A stretch of 64,000 nucleotides of DNA from Phlyctochytrium arcticum (lineage: Eukaryota; Chytridiomycota; Chytridiomycetes; Chytridiales; Chytridiaceae): the NCBI GenBank assembly GCA_025602905.1, contig JAHLKI010000008.1, positions 434,001 to 498,000 of the forward strand, read 5' to 3'. Position 1 is the stretch's first letter. Every line of letters begins with the position of its first letter. Under the pieces are notes generated by a model that saw only the letters and a program-made list of their open reading frames with translations, was not told where the DNA came from and made no database searches. Of the stretch, positions 14,320-25,876 are shown in pieces. Position numbers and translations under genes: made by a program.

Positions 14320-17205
14320 ATGCGCTCCTTTCCAGCTTCTCTGGTTGTCTTGCTGGGGGTGTTGCTGTCCCTGGTCCGAGCCGACTTGCCCGTACCCCAA
14401 GGGCTTCCGGACCCAGGGTCCCTCAAACACTCCCAGGTTATCTACCCCAACCGCACTGATGGATACCAGCACGCCTTTTACTGGCAAGTAGAGAACGAAG
14501 ATACTGCCGATGAAACTCTCCACGGCATTCTCGAGTTGACCGCCGCGCCAGGCAAACCTATGAGCTGGTCCTGGATCGGTATCGGATTTGGTAAATCTAT
14601 GTTGGACGCGCAATTCATTGTCTGCCATCAACTCAAGGGTGCTGCAATCGAGATGCACGAGCATACATCGGCGGGATCATACCGGGCACCTTACCATTTT
14701 CATGGCGGCCAGGTCGCCACTCCAGTCCAAGGAGCTTTCATCAACAATCGCTTAGTCTGTGAATTTACGCGGAAAACTCGTCCAAATGACAACGGTGTGC
14801 ACAGCGACATTGACGTAAACAATGCCCCCATACTTTGGGCTTTCTCTCCCGTCAATTCGCTTCGTCAGGACGGAACGTGGTTCTCCTACCACACCGAACA
14901 ACATCGTGGAGCAGCATCAGCAAACTTTGCGACTGGCGGAATTGTTGCCGTTGAGGCAAAGTCTTTTGTTAGGAAACAGATTCACGGGTTTGGCATGATG
15001 GCGGTGTGGCTGTTCATCTTTCCCTTTGCCATTTACTGGGCTCGCTATCGCCGATCCACGTACGGCTGGCTCTTTGTACATCTCACACTTCAAATTTTGG
15101 GCACTCTTGCCATTCTCGTCTTTTTTGTCGTTATCTTGACCGATTGGATCCAGATATCTCGACCTCACGCGATTTTGGGACTCTTTCTCATTTCCTTCGT
15201 CGTAATTCAGCTCGTCCTGGGAATCTTCAATCTTTTGGGTCTTTCAAATGAGGCCGTGTCCCGCGTTCGCAAGACTATCCGCCTGATCCATAATAACTTT
15301 GGTATCGCCTTGGTCGCTGCTGCCACCGCTCAAATCGCGTTGGGCTTGGAGACCTTGTACCCATGGTACGAACCTCGAGGACGGGCAGCATGGGTTGTCT
15401 ACTTTGCGCTGGTTGGACTTTGGCTAGTAGCATTCCTGAGCACTGAGCTCTTCTTCCTCCGCACCGTTCGCACATCATCCAAGATGGTTCGGAAACACAA
15501 GGCCATGATGGCGGTTGGCAACGGTAAACATAGGACAACAGATCGCAAACATACCCGGGCAGCAGCTTCTGATTCCACCGTTATTCCTCTTGGTGATCAA
15601 CGCTTGCTACCGCAAATGAAACGGTATACATGGGAAACTCTTGCGCAATCCGTCTTGAACGGCGAACTTCTCGTAGTGGCAAATGGACGTTATGTGTACT
15701 CAATTGAGCAATGGATGTCTAGTCACCCAGGAGGCCAGCTCATTTTACATGCAGTAAACGGAACAGATATCACAAATGATTACTTTAACGAAGCTGGATT
15801 TGACGCCGAAGAATTTGTGCCAAAGCCAGACGCCCCAGCTCAACGCGGGGATCGAGCCAATGCCGTAACACTTGCTCGTCCCGCCGCATCATTCATCAGC
15901 CAAAGTACGTCAGTTAGCATGTACGGAGGAGGTCATAACTCGCTTATTGAAGACATCAAGGTCGCCCCATTAATGTTGGAACGAGACTGGAAGCTGGTCG
16001 TACGATCTCGGCGAACCCACATTCACACTCGGCTTGCCATTCAAAAGTTATCCAAAATGCTGGTGGGAGAGTTGATTCCAGATTTGGATCGCATTGCCCG
16101 CAACAGCACCGAAGCGAGCGACATGACTATGAACTCTCAAGACGTGCGCCCGTTTGATCCCAATGAATATCGACGTTACGCTCTTGTAGAAAGCAAGCCT
16201 ATTTCATCTGCCTCGCAAATTTACCGGTTCCGATTCTGTCTTCTCTACCCCTACGATGTGCGTAACAACGAACCAGAAAGCTTCCTTCCTGGTCAAGCCA
16301 TCGAAATTCAAGCCCGTATCAATGGACAACTAGTCACTCGATTCTACTCGCCTCAAACTGACGGCAATCTTTCCGTTTTCGAAATTGATGTCAAATTGAC
16401 ACCGCACGGAGAAATGAGTCCGTACTTGATCAAGCAGAAACCCGGTGATCGGCAATTCAAGGTCCGAGGTCCATTCGGTACTCCTTTAGTGCACCCTGGT
16501 CGTCCCCTCCACTTGTCTTCGTCAGATTGGGTTCCACGGAACATGATTTTCGTTGCGGGCGGCACGGGTTTGACACCGTTCCTCCAATTGGTTAAATACC
16601 TGTTCTTGCCCGTCCTTGAACCACTCAAGGTTGTCGTCGATTATCACAAAACTTTGGATGATGAGTTGGGCTCGCTCGTTCGGGGTGATCGGGTTCTGGT
16701 CAAGCATCACTACTATGACGGATGGGGTATCGGTGTCAACCTCCGCACTGGCGACGAAGGCGCCTTCCCACTATCCATCACAGCTCCCCGTTGTGGGCCT
16801 CGAGTCCGTATCACACTTGTCCATGCAGTTCAAACCGCTGCTGAAGCCGCTCTGGGCAACGAATTCATCGAGGGAGCTATGCTGGCTTACCCCGACTCGA
16901 TCAGTGTCCACCGATTCATTGCAGACGGTACACTTCCCCACGAAGGTGAAACCACGGGAATCGTGTACCCCGCCCGACTCAACTCGGCCGATCTGGACAG
17001 TATTTTGCGCCAACGCTGGCTAGCGTCTTCAGATGATGTCGACGATCATATTCATGAACATCATACTGGAATTTTGGATGTCAAGGATCAGCGTTTGGTG
17101 GTCTGTGGACCTACTGGTTTCAACTCATGGGTCACGGACGTCGTCTCGGAAGCCGGAGTCGACATGCGATCGGTCAATATATTGCCGAGCGATCGAGTCG
17201 TATAG
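14320..17205 (+). CDS. Multi-module redox protein: DOMON, cytochrome b561, cytochrome b5, FNR-like reductase with SH3-like insert
   Basis: A single uninterrupted 961-residue frame. Residues 1-22 are a signal peptide. About 25-210 is a DOMON domain (WSWIGIGFG, ILWAFSPVN). About 215-385 is a b561-type core with five or six membrane helices and paired histidines (KQIHGFGMM, FVHLTLQ, ISRPHAILG, LIHNNFG). About 432-500 is a cytochrome b5 domain with the haem-loop motif SSHPGGQ near residue 469. About 615-760 is an FAD domain with RFYSPQ, and then GGTGLTPFLQLV near 747. About 774-826 looks like an SH3 fold (VDYHKTLDDELGSLVRGDRV ... YYDGWGIGVNL), inserted inside the NAD domain, which ends CGPTGFNSWV. 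The layout implies electron flow from NAD(P)H through FAD and b5 haem to the b561 haems and outward, for example to ferric iron or an extracellular acceptor. The acceptor is inference. Confidence 0.88.
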   Translation: MRSFPASLVVLLGVLLSLVRADLPVPQGLPDPGSLKHSQVIYPNRTDGYQHAFYWQVENEDTADETLHGILELTAAPGKPMSWSWIGIGFGKSMLDAQFIVCHQLKGAAIEMHEHTSAGSYRAPYHFHGGQVATPVQGAFINNRLVCEFTRKTRPNDNGVHSDIDVNNAPILWAFSPVNSLRQDGTWFSYHTEQHRGAASANFATGGIVAVEAKSFVRKQIHGFGMMAVWLFIFPFAIYWARYRRSTYGWLFVHLTLQILGTLAILVFFVVILTDWIQISRPHAILGLFLISFVVIQLVLGIFNLLGLSNEAVSRVRKTIRLIHNNFGIALVAAATAQIALGLETLYPWYEPRGRAAWVVYFALVGLWLVAFLSTELFFLRTVRTSSKMVRKHKAMMAVGNGKHRTTDRKHTRAAASDSTVIPLGDQRLLPQMKRYTWETLAQSVLNGELLVVANGRYVYSIEQWMSSHPGGQLILHAVNGTDITNDYFNEAGFDAEEFVPKPDAPAQRGDRANAVTLARPAASFISQSTSVSMYGGGHNSLIEDIKVAPLMLERDWKLVVRSRRTHIHTRLAIQKLSKMLVGELIPDLDRIARNSTEASDMTMNSQDVRPFDPNEYRRYALVESKPISSASQIYRFRFCLLYPYDVRNNEPESFLPGQAIEIQARINGQLVTRFYSPQTDGNLSVFEIDVKLTPHGEMSPYLIKQKPGDRQFKVRGPFGTPLVHPGRPLHLSSSDWVPRNMIFVAGGTGLTPFLQLVKYLFLPVLEPLKVVVDYHKTLDDELGSLVRGDRVLVKHHYYDGWGIGVNLRTGDEGAFPLSITAPRCGPRVRITLVHAVQTAAEAALGNEFIEGAMLAYPDSISVHRFIADGTLPHEGETTGIVYPARLNSADLDSILRQRWLASSDDVDDHIHEHHTGILDVKDQRLVVCGPTGFNSWVTDVVSEAGVDMRSVNILPSDRVV

Positions 17206-17732
17206 GTTTCAGTTCCTTTCCCAATTCTCCACTACTGTCTTGGACACACACATCATCTGTAACACTTCATTCCGGTCCAGTCCAAGTTCACTTCCCGTCA
17301 TTTTCATTTTTAGACTTTTTGTGTTTCCTTTAGTTTTTTGGTGATTTTTGGACCAACATGGATGGTACATCTATCCTTTATTTCTTAATAACGTTCTACT
17401 CTCTGTGCATTTTGTTTTGTGGTGTAGTCAATCTCTATGGTGCAATACACCGTTTATTCTGGCCGTTTCAATTCATGTGCAGGTCGATCATAACAGAATA
17501 ACTCAGATTTGTTGCTGTACATTTGTCAACTTTCGATGGCGCTTTCAGTCGTTGACATTCTAGATATCCTGTGTAAAGGCTGAGTACTGCACTAGTAGGT
17601 CATGCCGAATACGCCAGGTAGATGGATTGATAAACAATCACTAGTCTTAAACACTAATTCAGGTGGGTGGTGGGTCCGGGGGACTATTCTGTGATAAGAC
17701 GGATGTCGATTGGAGGTGTGTTGATGGGAGGA
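17206..17732. other. Intergenic region
   Basis: Roughly 530 bp of T-rich 3' flanking sequence between two convergent genes. No coding exon, RNA gene or repeat was recognised. Confidence 0.5.
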
Positions 17733-18120
17733 TTAATGCGGATGCCTGCCCGCTAGCATATTCTCGCATCGGCTAACTCTGTCCCCTACTGTTTTTAATG
17801 TAGACTGCATGTTTACCATGCGCTTCTTCAACAAGACCAGCCGACTTTGCGACTGATTTATTGTCTGCGGATCTATTGGAGGACCCGTTGCAGCATGCAG
17901 TAATTGGAGTTCTGAAGGGAAGAGAGTTTAGAGTGTCTTTTCTAAACTCATCAAAACCAAGAACTTTGGTACCTGCAGATAGATGCTCAATCTCCGTATA
18001 GAGTTCGGCCTGGGTCGTACGTAGAGCCAGGGTCTGGATGTCTAGCTGGGTCAGTAAGGGGACCAGGGTGGGAGTGAGAAGTTGCGGCAGCGCCGCCGAG
18101 TGGTCCTTTGTTGATTCCAT
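17733..18120 (-). CDS. Snapin-like BLOC-1 subunit
   Basis: Two exons joined by a 67-nt intron. Exon 1 starts at 18120 (MESTKDHSAALPQLLTPTLV and LLTQLDIQTLALRTTQAELY) and exon 2 continues ELQLLHAATGPPIDPQTINQ ... LVLLKKRMVNMQSTLKTVGD and ends RHPH at 17733. The joined product is about 105 residues of amphipathic coiled coil without a membrane segment. This size and the pattern L..LD.Q...LR..Q..L...I..L followed by a (R/K)(L/V)...K.RM.N.Q..L segment resemble snapin, a subunit of BLOC-1 in endosome-to-lysosome trafficking. Coiled coils are easy to over-match, so another BLOC/BORC subunit remains possible. It is divergent from DNAAF3. Confidence 0.6.
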
Positions 18121-18237
18121 GCCTTTCAAATTCCGATGCTTGAAAGGTCATGATTCTGTCCTGGTGACAGCAACAAGAAGCTCCTGCTGCTGCGCGACGC
18201 GAACAGAATCGTTATTCTCACCAAAGATCAGATCAGC

Positions 18238-19900
18238 ATGGACGGGATTGGCACGACTTCTGTCTGGGGATACTCGCGGGCTCTTGATCTGAACGCTTGC
18301 AGTATGTGATTAGTCGTCCTGGTTCATGTAAAAGTATGCATACTGACCGGGCCCAGTTGAGAGATCCAAAAATTCTTCAAGTATGCGCTTGCTATTCCTG
18401 ATACGACGGGATCCACAGCTCATTGAAGGAAAACTACTTTAGCCCCCAAAGAGTTCCTGGTTGTAGGCGCCAGTGACCCACGACATGTCATTAAGACTGT
18501 GGCACATTCAGGCAGATATGCGGACTCTGTTGGTACCTTGAACGTAAGAAGGCGGAAACTCATCCAAACCTACATGGGTCCAGCTTGAGAACTAACAGTA
18601 TGGATGTCAGTTTAGCATCCTTGAACCCGAGATTGCAGCACTCGCCCGTAACATCTTGCTCCTTGACATCATCTTTGGCGACATTGACGTGAATGACGAG
18701 GGTCTGTAGCTTACTACTCCATCCCTGTAAACGTAATGAGTTTTAACATACCCACAGAAAGGGCTGAGTTATTCTTGGAGTTGTACGGCAACTCTATGTT
18801 ACGAGAACAGACAGGCGTGCTCTTAAACGAGCGGAGCACTTCCTATATCCAGTAGGCAACCAGTACGGAGGGGATAATCCTGGGTGTTTAAGTTTGTCTA
18901 TCTAGGGGTATAACAACAGACGCTATGATCAAGATATCACATAAAATTGAGGTTTCGGCAGACGCGCTCAAGTTTCGCGAACGGGATGACTTGGAAGCCG
19001 TCTTTCAGTTTTGGCGAAATGCCAAACAGAGCAAGGACTTTGAAATGGAGAAACTGCTGGATGCACGATTGCGTCAGTACTATGGAATTCGATATGATGC
19101 TCGAGAAGGAGTTGTAGATTGGGATTGGAACATGAAGCTGAAGGATAAGGCCCCTACCATCAGCTTTCCTGAATTTTTATCTTTTCGATTGCACACCATG
19201 GCCTTTCCGATCCGTCAGTCTACTCCTTCGCGAGGGAACCGTACCCTTGCCACGATTACAGCCTTACCTGACAAATCGACTGGGACTAGTATACCCAAAT
19301 GGGGCTATTTTAGCGACATTGTTCTTGGTCCATTTCTGGCCTTTGGGGTTGACAGCGAGAATAAAAGCTTGTTGGCCACAAAGAATGACAGGCAGGTGTC
19401 GGATGCGCAGGATGTGAGCATGTGGAATTTGGAAAGCTTTGTGAAAGAGTCAAGGACCGGCAAATCGGCCTTAATTACTGGGGGAAAGGCAGTCATTGAA
19501 GAGATCAACGATGAGGAATCAATGTCGCAGTCTGCAAGAGTCAAAATTCGCCTTTTAACACCATCGACACTACCTAAGCTGAACAAAAGCCCTTCACAAT
19601 TTGATTGCATCTTTGTGGGATCTACGATGGCTCATCGGATCCCAGAACTTTCCAATCAGTTGAAACGGAATGCATCAAGTGGATCCGGCATGCTGATTGT
19701 AGAGACTTGCAAGTTAGTAAAACCATACTTGTGCTAGGAAGATTGAGCTAATTTAAACATTTTGCAGATTTGTTTTGGATTTGCGACCAGATCAGATGCA
19801 AGAATACAATAAGAAAGTCATTGAAATGACTGTGAATGCACATCTAAAACAGAAGCAGAGCAGTGACACGGATCCAGAATTTCTGTATTTTACCTTTTGA
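18238..19900 (+). CDS. DNAAF3: Dynein axonemal assembly factor 3 (DNAAF3/PF22)
   Basis: Cytoplasmic factor needed to pre-assemble inner and outer dynein arms before transport into flagella. Exon 1 reads MDGIGTTSVWGYSRALDLN, the family's opening (W.G.S.ALDL). After short introns come PKEFLVVGASDPRHVIKTVA, then a segment matching the family's FFVLE..LE..AR..LLL (FSILEPEIAALARNILLLDI), then AELFLELYGNSMLREQT. The large exon (about 18890-19736) holds ADALKFRERDDLEAVFQFW, LLDARLRQYYGIRYDAREGV, DWDWNMKL and YFSDIVLGPFLAFGV. A final exon ends at 19900. Acceptor choice at 18894 keeps the frame open through QGITTDAMIKISHKI. With RSPH3 it marks an axoneme-bearing host. Confidence 0.9.
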
Positions 19901-20072
19901 ATATATCACTGCGTCCCCCAGCCAACATTTTCCCACAATTGATGTGTGTCGCTAAGCCACCGAGACTCGTCACCTACAGCACGCGTATTTGCAGCAAAAC
20001 GTCAAGGCCAGCGGATCCCACAAGAAACTGGCAACACATAACCTAGATCTTATCACAAGTATTGGAGCAATC

Positions 20073-21110
20073 ATGCCTGTCAACAAGACCGACCTTCCTC
20101 AGGGTGGCTTCAACTTTGATAACTACCACCGGTACTATTCTCTGCGGTTGAAACAATGTCACTCCCGGCTGACCGTGATTTTGCAGGAATCTTATGATGG
20201 AAAACAAGGGCTACAAGCCGCCAAAGGTTCTCAAGACGGGTACCACCATTTGCGGTTGCTTGTTCAAGGTTGGTAGCGCTTGCGTGCATCTACTTCGGGA
20301 AGGGGGAGCTAAATGATCTTGAATTGCTGTAGGATGGACTTGTTTTGGGTGCCGATACTCGTGCCACAGAGGGTCCTATTGTTGCCGACAAGAACTGCGA
20401 AAAGATTCATTACCTCGCACCAAACATGTATTGCTGTGGTGCTGGAACCGCCGCGGATTGTGATGCCACAACCTCCCTGATTTCATCCAAGCTCGAGTTG
20501 CACCGGCTCCAAACAGATCGGGAGTCTCGGGTTGATACCGCCATGACCATGCTCAAGCAAATGCTATTCCGATACCAGGGCCAGATTGGGTGCGCTTTGG
20601 TTTTGGGTGGATTTGACATCAACGGACCACAGCTCTACACTATTTACCCTCACGGAAGTACCGACAAATTGCCCTTTGTCACAATGGGAAGTGGTTCTCT
20701 TGCTGCCATGGCAGTATTTGAGGCTCGCTGGAAGAAGGATATGGAGGTATGGAACCGTAAAACAAAGCATGCGTGACGATTGTATTTACACCAATAACAA
20801 TAGCGTGAGGAGGCGATGGAACTGGTCAAGGATGCTATTTCTGCAGGAATTTTCAACGATCTCGGATCAGGAAGTAACGTGGATGTGTGCGTAATCACAA
20901 AGGGTGCTGTGGACTACCAACGGGGATTCTCCAAGCCAAATGAGCGCGGTGTCAAGGAGCAGAGCTACGTATTCCCACGTGGAACAACAAGTATGTGTTT
21001 ATTCTTGTTGAAAGAGAAGGGTTACACTAACGATATGTCCAGGGGTGCTCTCAACTAGTGTTAAGCAGTTCGCGGACGTCATTGAAGGAGACGCCATGCA
21101 AATTAGTTAG
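20073..21110 (+). CDS. PSMB7: 20S proteasome subunit beta type-7
   Basis: Catalytic beta2 (trypsin-like) subunit of the 20S proteasome (yeast Pup1). The ATG at 20073 starts [18 protein letters not shown]. Two introns follow. The propeptide ends KVLKTG and the mature enzyme starts with the catalytic threonine in [11 protein letters not shown], then [53 protein letters not shown] and [17 protein letters not shown] later intron precedes [15 protein letters not shown], and the last exon ends [13 protein letters not shown] at 21110. The Thr1/Asp17/Lys33 triad context (TTICG, GADTRAT, ADKNCEK) is intact. Convergent with SPT5 at a distance of about 107 bp. Confidence 0.95.
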
Positions 21111-21217
21111 AGCGTGATTGTGTTTTATTTCCCAATACAAAGTTCACTATTTTCCCAATCATGCCAATGCAAAAATACGCGTGTCGCGGGTTTAATGACA
21201 AGCTTGACGATGGTATT

Positions 21218-24200
21218 CTATGTTTGTGGCCTGTGGAAAGCAAGAAAAGTGTTAAAGAGGTGCGCCGGCAACTCAAAACGAGGCATTGAACGTACGATCG
21301 CTCGCGATGTGTAGCTGGTGTTTTGCTGCCCGCTTCCCAAGCAGGTGTCCGCCCTCCCAAGTCATGCGCAGGAGTTTTGCTCCCGGCATCCCAGGCAGGA
21401 GTACGACTCCCTGCGTTCCACGCTGGCGTCCTACTAGCTGCGTTCCAAGCTGGCGTCCGGCTGCCCGCGTCCCAGGCGGGTGTTCGCCCACCGTCGTGGC
21501 GACTTGGGGTCTGACCTCCATCACCTCGTCCATACATGGGGGTTTTGGAGCCGTACATGGGCGTTTTAGAGCCGTACATGGGTGTAGCGACGGCATCGTA
21601 ACGGTTGTAGGAGGATCCTTGGCTTCCGTAGGATGATGAGGCATTGTGATCGTTGAAGCGGGCACCACCCTCTCCATGTACAGCCAGTTGAGCTCGCGGA
21701 ATTGGTACAATGCGGGATGAAGTGTGTAGCTCAACCCGTGCGACGTCGTCCCACACATCTTTGACGATTCCCAGGTAGCCCTTGTATTCGCCGCCTCTGA
21801 TGGTGACTGTCTTGGCAACAAATGGATCTCGTCCACCCCGTCCGCGACCCCGCCCGCGACCTCCGCCACCACCTCCTCCTCGGCCGAACCCGCCACTATT
21901 TGGAAGACCTACTGTGCCAGTATGGCCGTACCCTCCTCCTCCTCCATTCTGTGGACAAATTAACAAACCAATTGTAAGAGAGCACAATCACTGTTGACAT
22001 ACCGAATTGGATTGCCCGCCAACAACAACAACATTGTGAGCCTTTGCTGCAATGTAACCGGCATTGTCCGATGTTTCCCTCGACTTGACAAAAACAAAAG
22101 AGCGGAAGATGTGCACTACCTGCCCCCGCCTTCTGCTTCCAGGATGTTCAGGGTCCACAATGTCAACGGTGGCTCCACTCGACACTGCTTGACCATTCGT
22201 ATCATTTGTGATGGCGTTGCTTTGATTTCCCCGCTTGTTACGGATTTGCTGAGGCTGTACCTTTGTTACCTGGTTGAACTGAGTCAAGACAGAAACAACG
22301 TCTTGGTCGGCAGAAATGACGATTCCAGCATCACCACTACATAAAGACTGTATTAGCAGACGAACTAAGAAGTAATCACCATAAACACTGACGAGAAGAA
22401 GAATACTAAATCACCAGCGTCAAACGGACTGGTGCGATCGCCGCCAGTAGCCATGTCTTTGACCGTGCCCAGATCTTTAGCAAACACCTCAATCTGGAAA
22501 CGAATAACGGGTGAGAAGCCTTAGCGGTAAGTTATAGCAAGGCCTGACGTACCGGCTTGAGGGTACTATCTGAGATAAGTGTGACAAACTTTCCGTTGAT
22601 GGAGATGATGAGTCCTGTTTGATCCTTATGTACACCGTGGTTGACTTTAACATGGTCTCCAGGGTTGAATTTTTTATCAAGTTCCGCCGCAGTGACGCTG
22701 ATGGAGGGTACCTAGAAATGCCCTCATAAGCTTAAAGATAACTGACAAAAATGGACATCATCATACGTTAAAGGTTTTGGGGTCTGGTAGCACAGTGATA
22801 TTGTTCCTGTTGATCGCCATGACTTTTCCCCACAGTCCGGCGGTCGAGCCATTGACGACTTCGACGGTATCACCAATGTGAAAGTCACCCCCCTTAGCAT
22901 TACTGGCAGCAAGCGCTTCAAGATCTTCAGTTTGATCCGCGATGGATCCTCCGGAAAACTGTGCAATCTCTTCCAGTCTTGGTTGGACGTCTTCCGTAAT
23001 CAAAGAATTGATTTTGAATTGTTTCTCAAGGTAACCACTTCGGTCAAAGTAGTCACCGCCATAAATAAAGTATCCTTTCTCCCGTCGAACTTCGCCCCTG
23101 CGTGAGTCGTTAGTGTTTTTCGTAAGCGAGAATAATGGCATGCACCCTACTTGTAGTCGGCAGGATTAAAGAGTTTGGGCGGTGCCCTTGGATCTTGCTT
23201 TTTACGCTTGCCGAAAGCACCTTTTGGTTCTCCAGCTGGATTGAGCCGGGGAACGAAGCGGCAAAGTACATTCTCTCCATCAAGGACCTCAATGACCTGA
23301 CGTAACCATCAATAGCTGCAAAAGATTAATACATCCGGCGGGGAACGCACCTGTCCGAGGTCACCAGTATATTTTCCCTTCTTTGCTCGAATCCACGCAC
23401 TGACTTTCAAATCCAATTCTTTCGGCGCTTTTATTGTCAAACAATCCACCATCTCATCCACAGGTACGAGACGCAGTTTGCTAATGAAGACATTGCTCAC
23501 TCCGTCCAATGCTTGCTGAACAGCCGCCTGGTTTCGCGATTCGAGGTAGATGTAACCCTTCAAAGATTCGCGGCAGAAAACCGAGTAGACGCCCTGTTGA
23601 ATGCCCGTAGCTGCCTTCTCCATTGATTTTCTCATAATTGTGAAAATGATATCACGCTCTTTGCCTTCCTGTATATACGAGTGAGTGCTGAACCGCCGCC
23701 AGCATCAGCTCTATAGACATACCCTGCATTGGCAAAGCCAAAGTTTTGGATCTTTGATATCCGGCATCAGCATCCGCTGTGGAACATGGTCGACATCCCC
23801 CCGATACAGCCCACGCCCCAGATCAGAACGACCATATCGCTGCTTCATGCGCTCCGCGATCTCCTCTGCATCCATATCTTCTTCATCTCGCCGTCTGTCC
23901 AGCTCTCTATGTTTTCGGTTGTCAACCATATCATCTTGCATAACATCAAACTCTTCCTCTATTGACAAGAGGCATTAAAAATCAGTCCATTGGCGCGCAA
24001 TCCTAGCATTGCTGACCTTCGTTTTCAACAAAACCATCTTCCTCCTCCAGTTCCTCTTCCTCTTCATCGTCCACTGCTGCCTCTTCATCAATGAACTTGT
24101 TTATCTTACGACGCCTTTTGTGTTTCCGAGGCTGCGAGAACATTCAGAATTTGTGTTATCCGTATAGAAGCGTTGTTTTTTATACCAGATCTTCGTCCTC

Positions 24201-24377
24201 TTCTTCATCCTCGTCCTCTTCATCTTCATCCTCCTCTTCGTCGTCTTCATTTTCAAGTTCGTCCCGCCTAGCTCGTCGAGCGGCTGTCCTGGCCTCGTCC
24301 TCGTCTGAAGGTCGTCGATCCGTAATGCGACGCACATCCTCACGCTCCGTGGGCAATCCCTCAATCTCACTGCTCAT
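21218..24377 (-). CDS. SPT5: Transcription elongation factor Spt5
   Basis: Large DSIF subunit that binds RNA polymerase II with Spt4. Reading minus: an acidic N-terminus (about 24170-24377 and 23990-24110, long Asp/Glu runs), then the NGN domain (KEGKERDIIFTIMRK, GYIYLESRNQAAVQQAL, about 23440-23660), and successive KOW segments (WIRAKKGKYTGDLGQV; FHIGDTVEVVNGSTAGLWGK; FNPGDHVKVNHGVHKDQTGL; TVTIRGGEYKGYLGIVKDVW near 21770). The C-terminal repeat region (about 21300-21560) has units of the type GSRTPAW(N/D)A and SKTPMYG. This CTR is the kinase target that controls pausing release in the family. A last intron gives a short ending and a stop at 21218. Confidence 0.93.
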
Positions 24378-24857
24378 GGTGAAAATAGAAGGCTAAACGC
24401 CTCGTAGTCACTGTCTTGTTTTGTTCAGGCCGTGGAAAGTACCGTCAAGCCTTTACCAGGGCAACCTTGCCAATAGATTTGCGAACTGGAAGTACTGCAA
24501 AATTCGAAAGCTCGACTCGAAAGTCGAACGTCGATGACAGACGTTGGGGCACGTGACGCCTGCGCATTTGCATGTAAATTGCCAAATTGCCCAATTGAAA
24601 CTTGGGAAGTTGAAATTCAGTTGAAGCAGTTCTCATTTCACAGGCGGGCGCTATTTTCTATACACGATGAAAACCATTGGCAGCCTTACAGTCAGAATAA
24701 GAACGACCCATGCGGCAGAATATCCGCGTGGCACGCGCATTGATGAATGCGACTCGGCAACGCCCTTAGGCACACTTGACCATCGGTTTGGAGCTGAGAT
24801 GTAAATGTAATGTAATGAGATGAAATGAAAAAGGTATCAATTCGATTAGAATATAAT
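24378..24857. other. Intergenic region between SPT5 start and NDK end
   Basis: About 480 bp holding the SPT5 promoter side and the 3' flank of the kinase gene. No exon or RNA gene recognised. Confidence 0.45.
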
Positions 24858-25469
24858 CTATTCGTAGATGAGCTTGTCCAAAGATCGCTCGTAGTTCAAA
24901 ACACCCTCGGGGAACCACTGTTGACTTTCGTTAGTGGCTTTTCAAAAAAATATAAGAAGCACACAGTTACATACCAAAGCAATCTCCTTCTCGGCGCTCT
25001 CAACGGCGTCAGATCCGTGGCAGATGTTCTTGCCGACATCAATGGCGTAGTCGCCACGGATGGTACCGGGGGCAGAGGCCAAAGGGTTGGTGGCACCGAG
25101 CATGACACGGCCGGTCTTGACGACCTCCTTTCCAGCCCAGACCATACCGACAACGGGTCCAGAGAGCATGTAGCTGATGAGCTATAAAGATTGAATGATG
25201 AACAAAATGTCAGATCTTTCGTATAAACAAACGCACGCCAACAGACATGGGTCTGATGCAGTCCCGATGGATTCCGAGCTTACCTTGGGGAAGAAACCCT
25301 TGCCAGCCAAGTCAGCGTAGTGCTTCTCGAGGTGCTCCTTGGAAGGCTGCATGGCCTTGAGGGCGAGGAGCTTGAAGCCACGGTTCTCGAAGCGCTTGAT
25401 GATCTCACCAACGAGACCACGCTCGACACCGTCGGGCTTGATCATGATGTAGGTACGTTCGGAGGCCAT
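24858..25469 (-). CDS. NDK1: Nucleoside diphosphate kinase
   Basis: Transfers the gamma phosphate from ATP to nucleoside diphosphates through a phosphohistidine. Start at 25469: [20 protein letters not shown], then [20 protein letters not shown]. Two introns separate [20 protein letters not shown], then [40 protein letters not shown] and the final [19 protein letters not shown] (stop 24858). The catalytic His is in NICHGSD (about 25015) and the nucleotide-binding residues are all present. Roughly 150 residues after splicing, the standard length. Confidence 0.96.
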
Positions 25470-25876
25470 TTTGTTGATTTGTGATGGGGTTTGGGGTGGA
25501 AAGGAGGTGCTGGAGATGGGTTGGATGGTAAAAAAGCAAGATCTCCCAAATTTCAAAAATGAGATGAACCGTGCATGTTACTATGGAAACTCTCATTACG
25601 CGCGGGATATGGACGATGTGCATTGTCACGTTTGTGAAAGAACACTATACTAAACGCAACAATAAGAAGAACGAAACAGAAATCAAAGGAAAGAAGCAAG
25701 AGACACTGAGCAAGCAGAGGAAGAGGAAGAAGAAGATTGTGGTCAGCAACATTTTCAAAGTACCCATTGCGAACCGCAAAGGAGATCATACCACTTCTGT
25801 AAATTTTTGATTCACAACTATTGGTGAAGTGTGAAGGAACTTTTGGGATATACTTGCTAAGGGAAAAAGGTCAAAC
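25470..25876. other. Divergent promoter region between NDK and PIH1 genes
   Basis: About 400 bp between two divergent starts. It is purine-rich at 25650-25740. No coding motif seen. Confidence 0.45.

Noticed and set aside
13928..14320. GC-rich minus-strand open frames of 110-130 residues
   Set aside because: Two overlapping frames with no domain, no conserved motif and biased Arg/Gly/Pro composition. They fit the promoter and leader of the DOMON gene better.
21323..21514. Plus-strand repeat protein (ASQAGVRPP-like units)
   Set aside because: Antisense of the Spt5 C-terminal repeat region; the minus-strand reading fits a known family.
24091..24396. Serine-rich plus-strand open frame
   Set aside because: Antisense of the acidic Asp/Glu N-terminus of Spt5.
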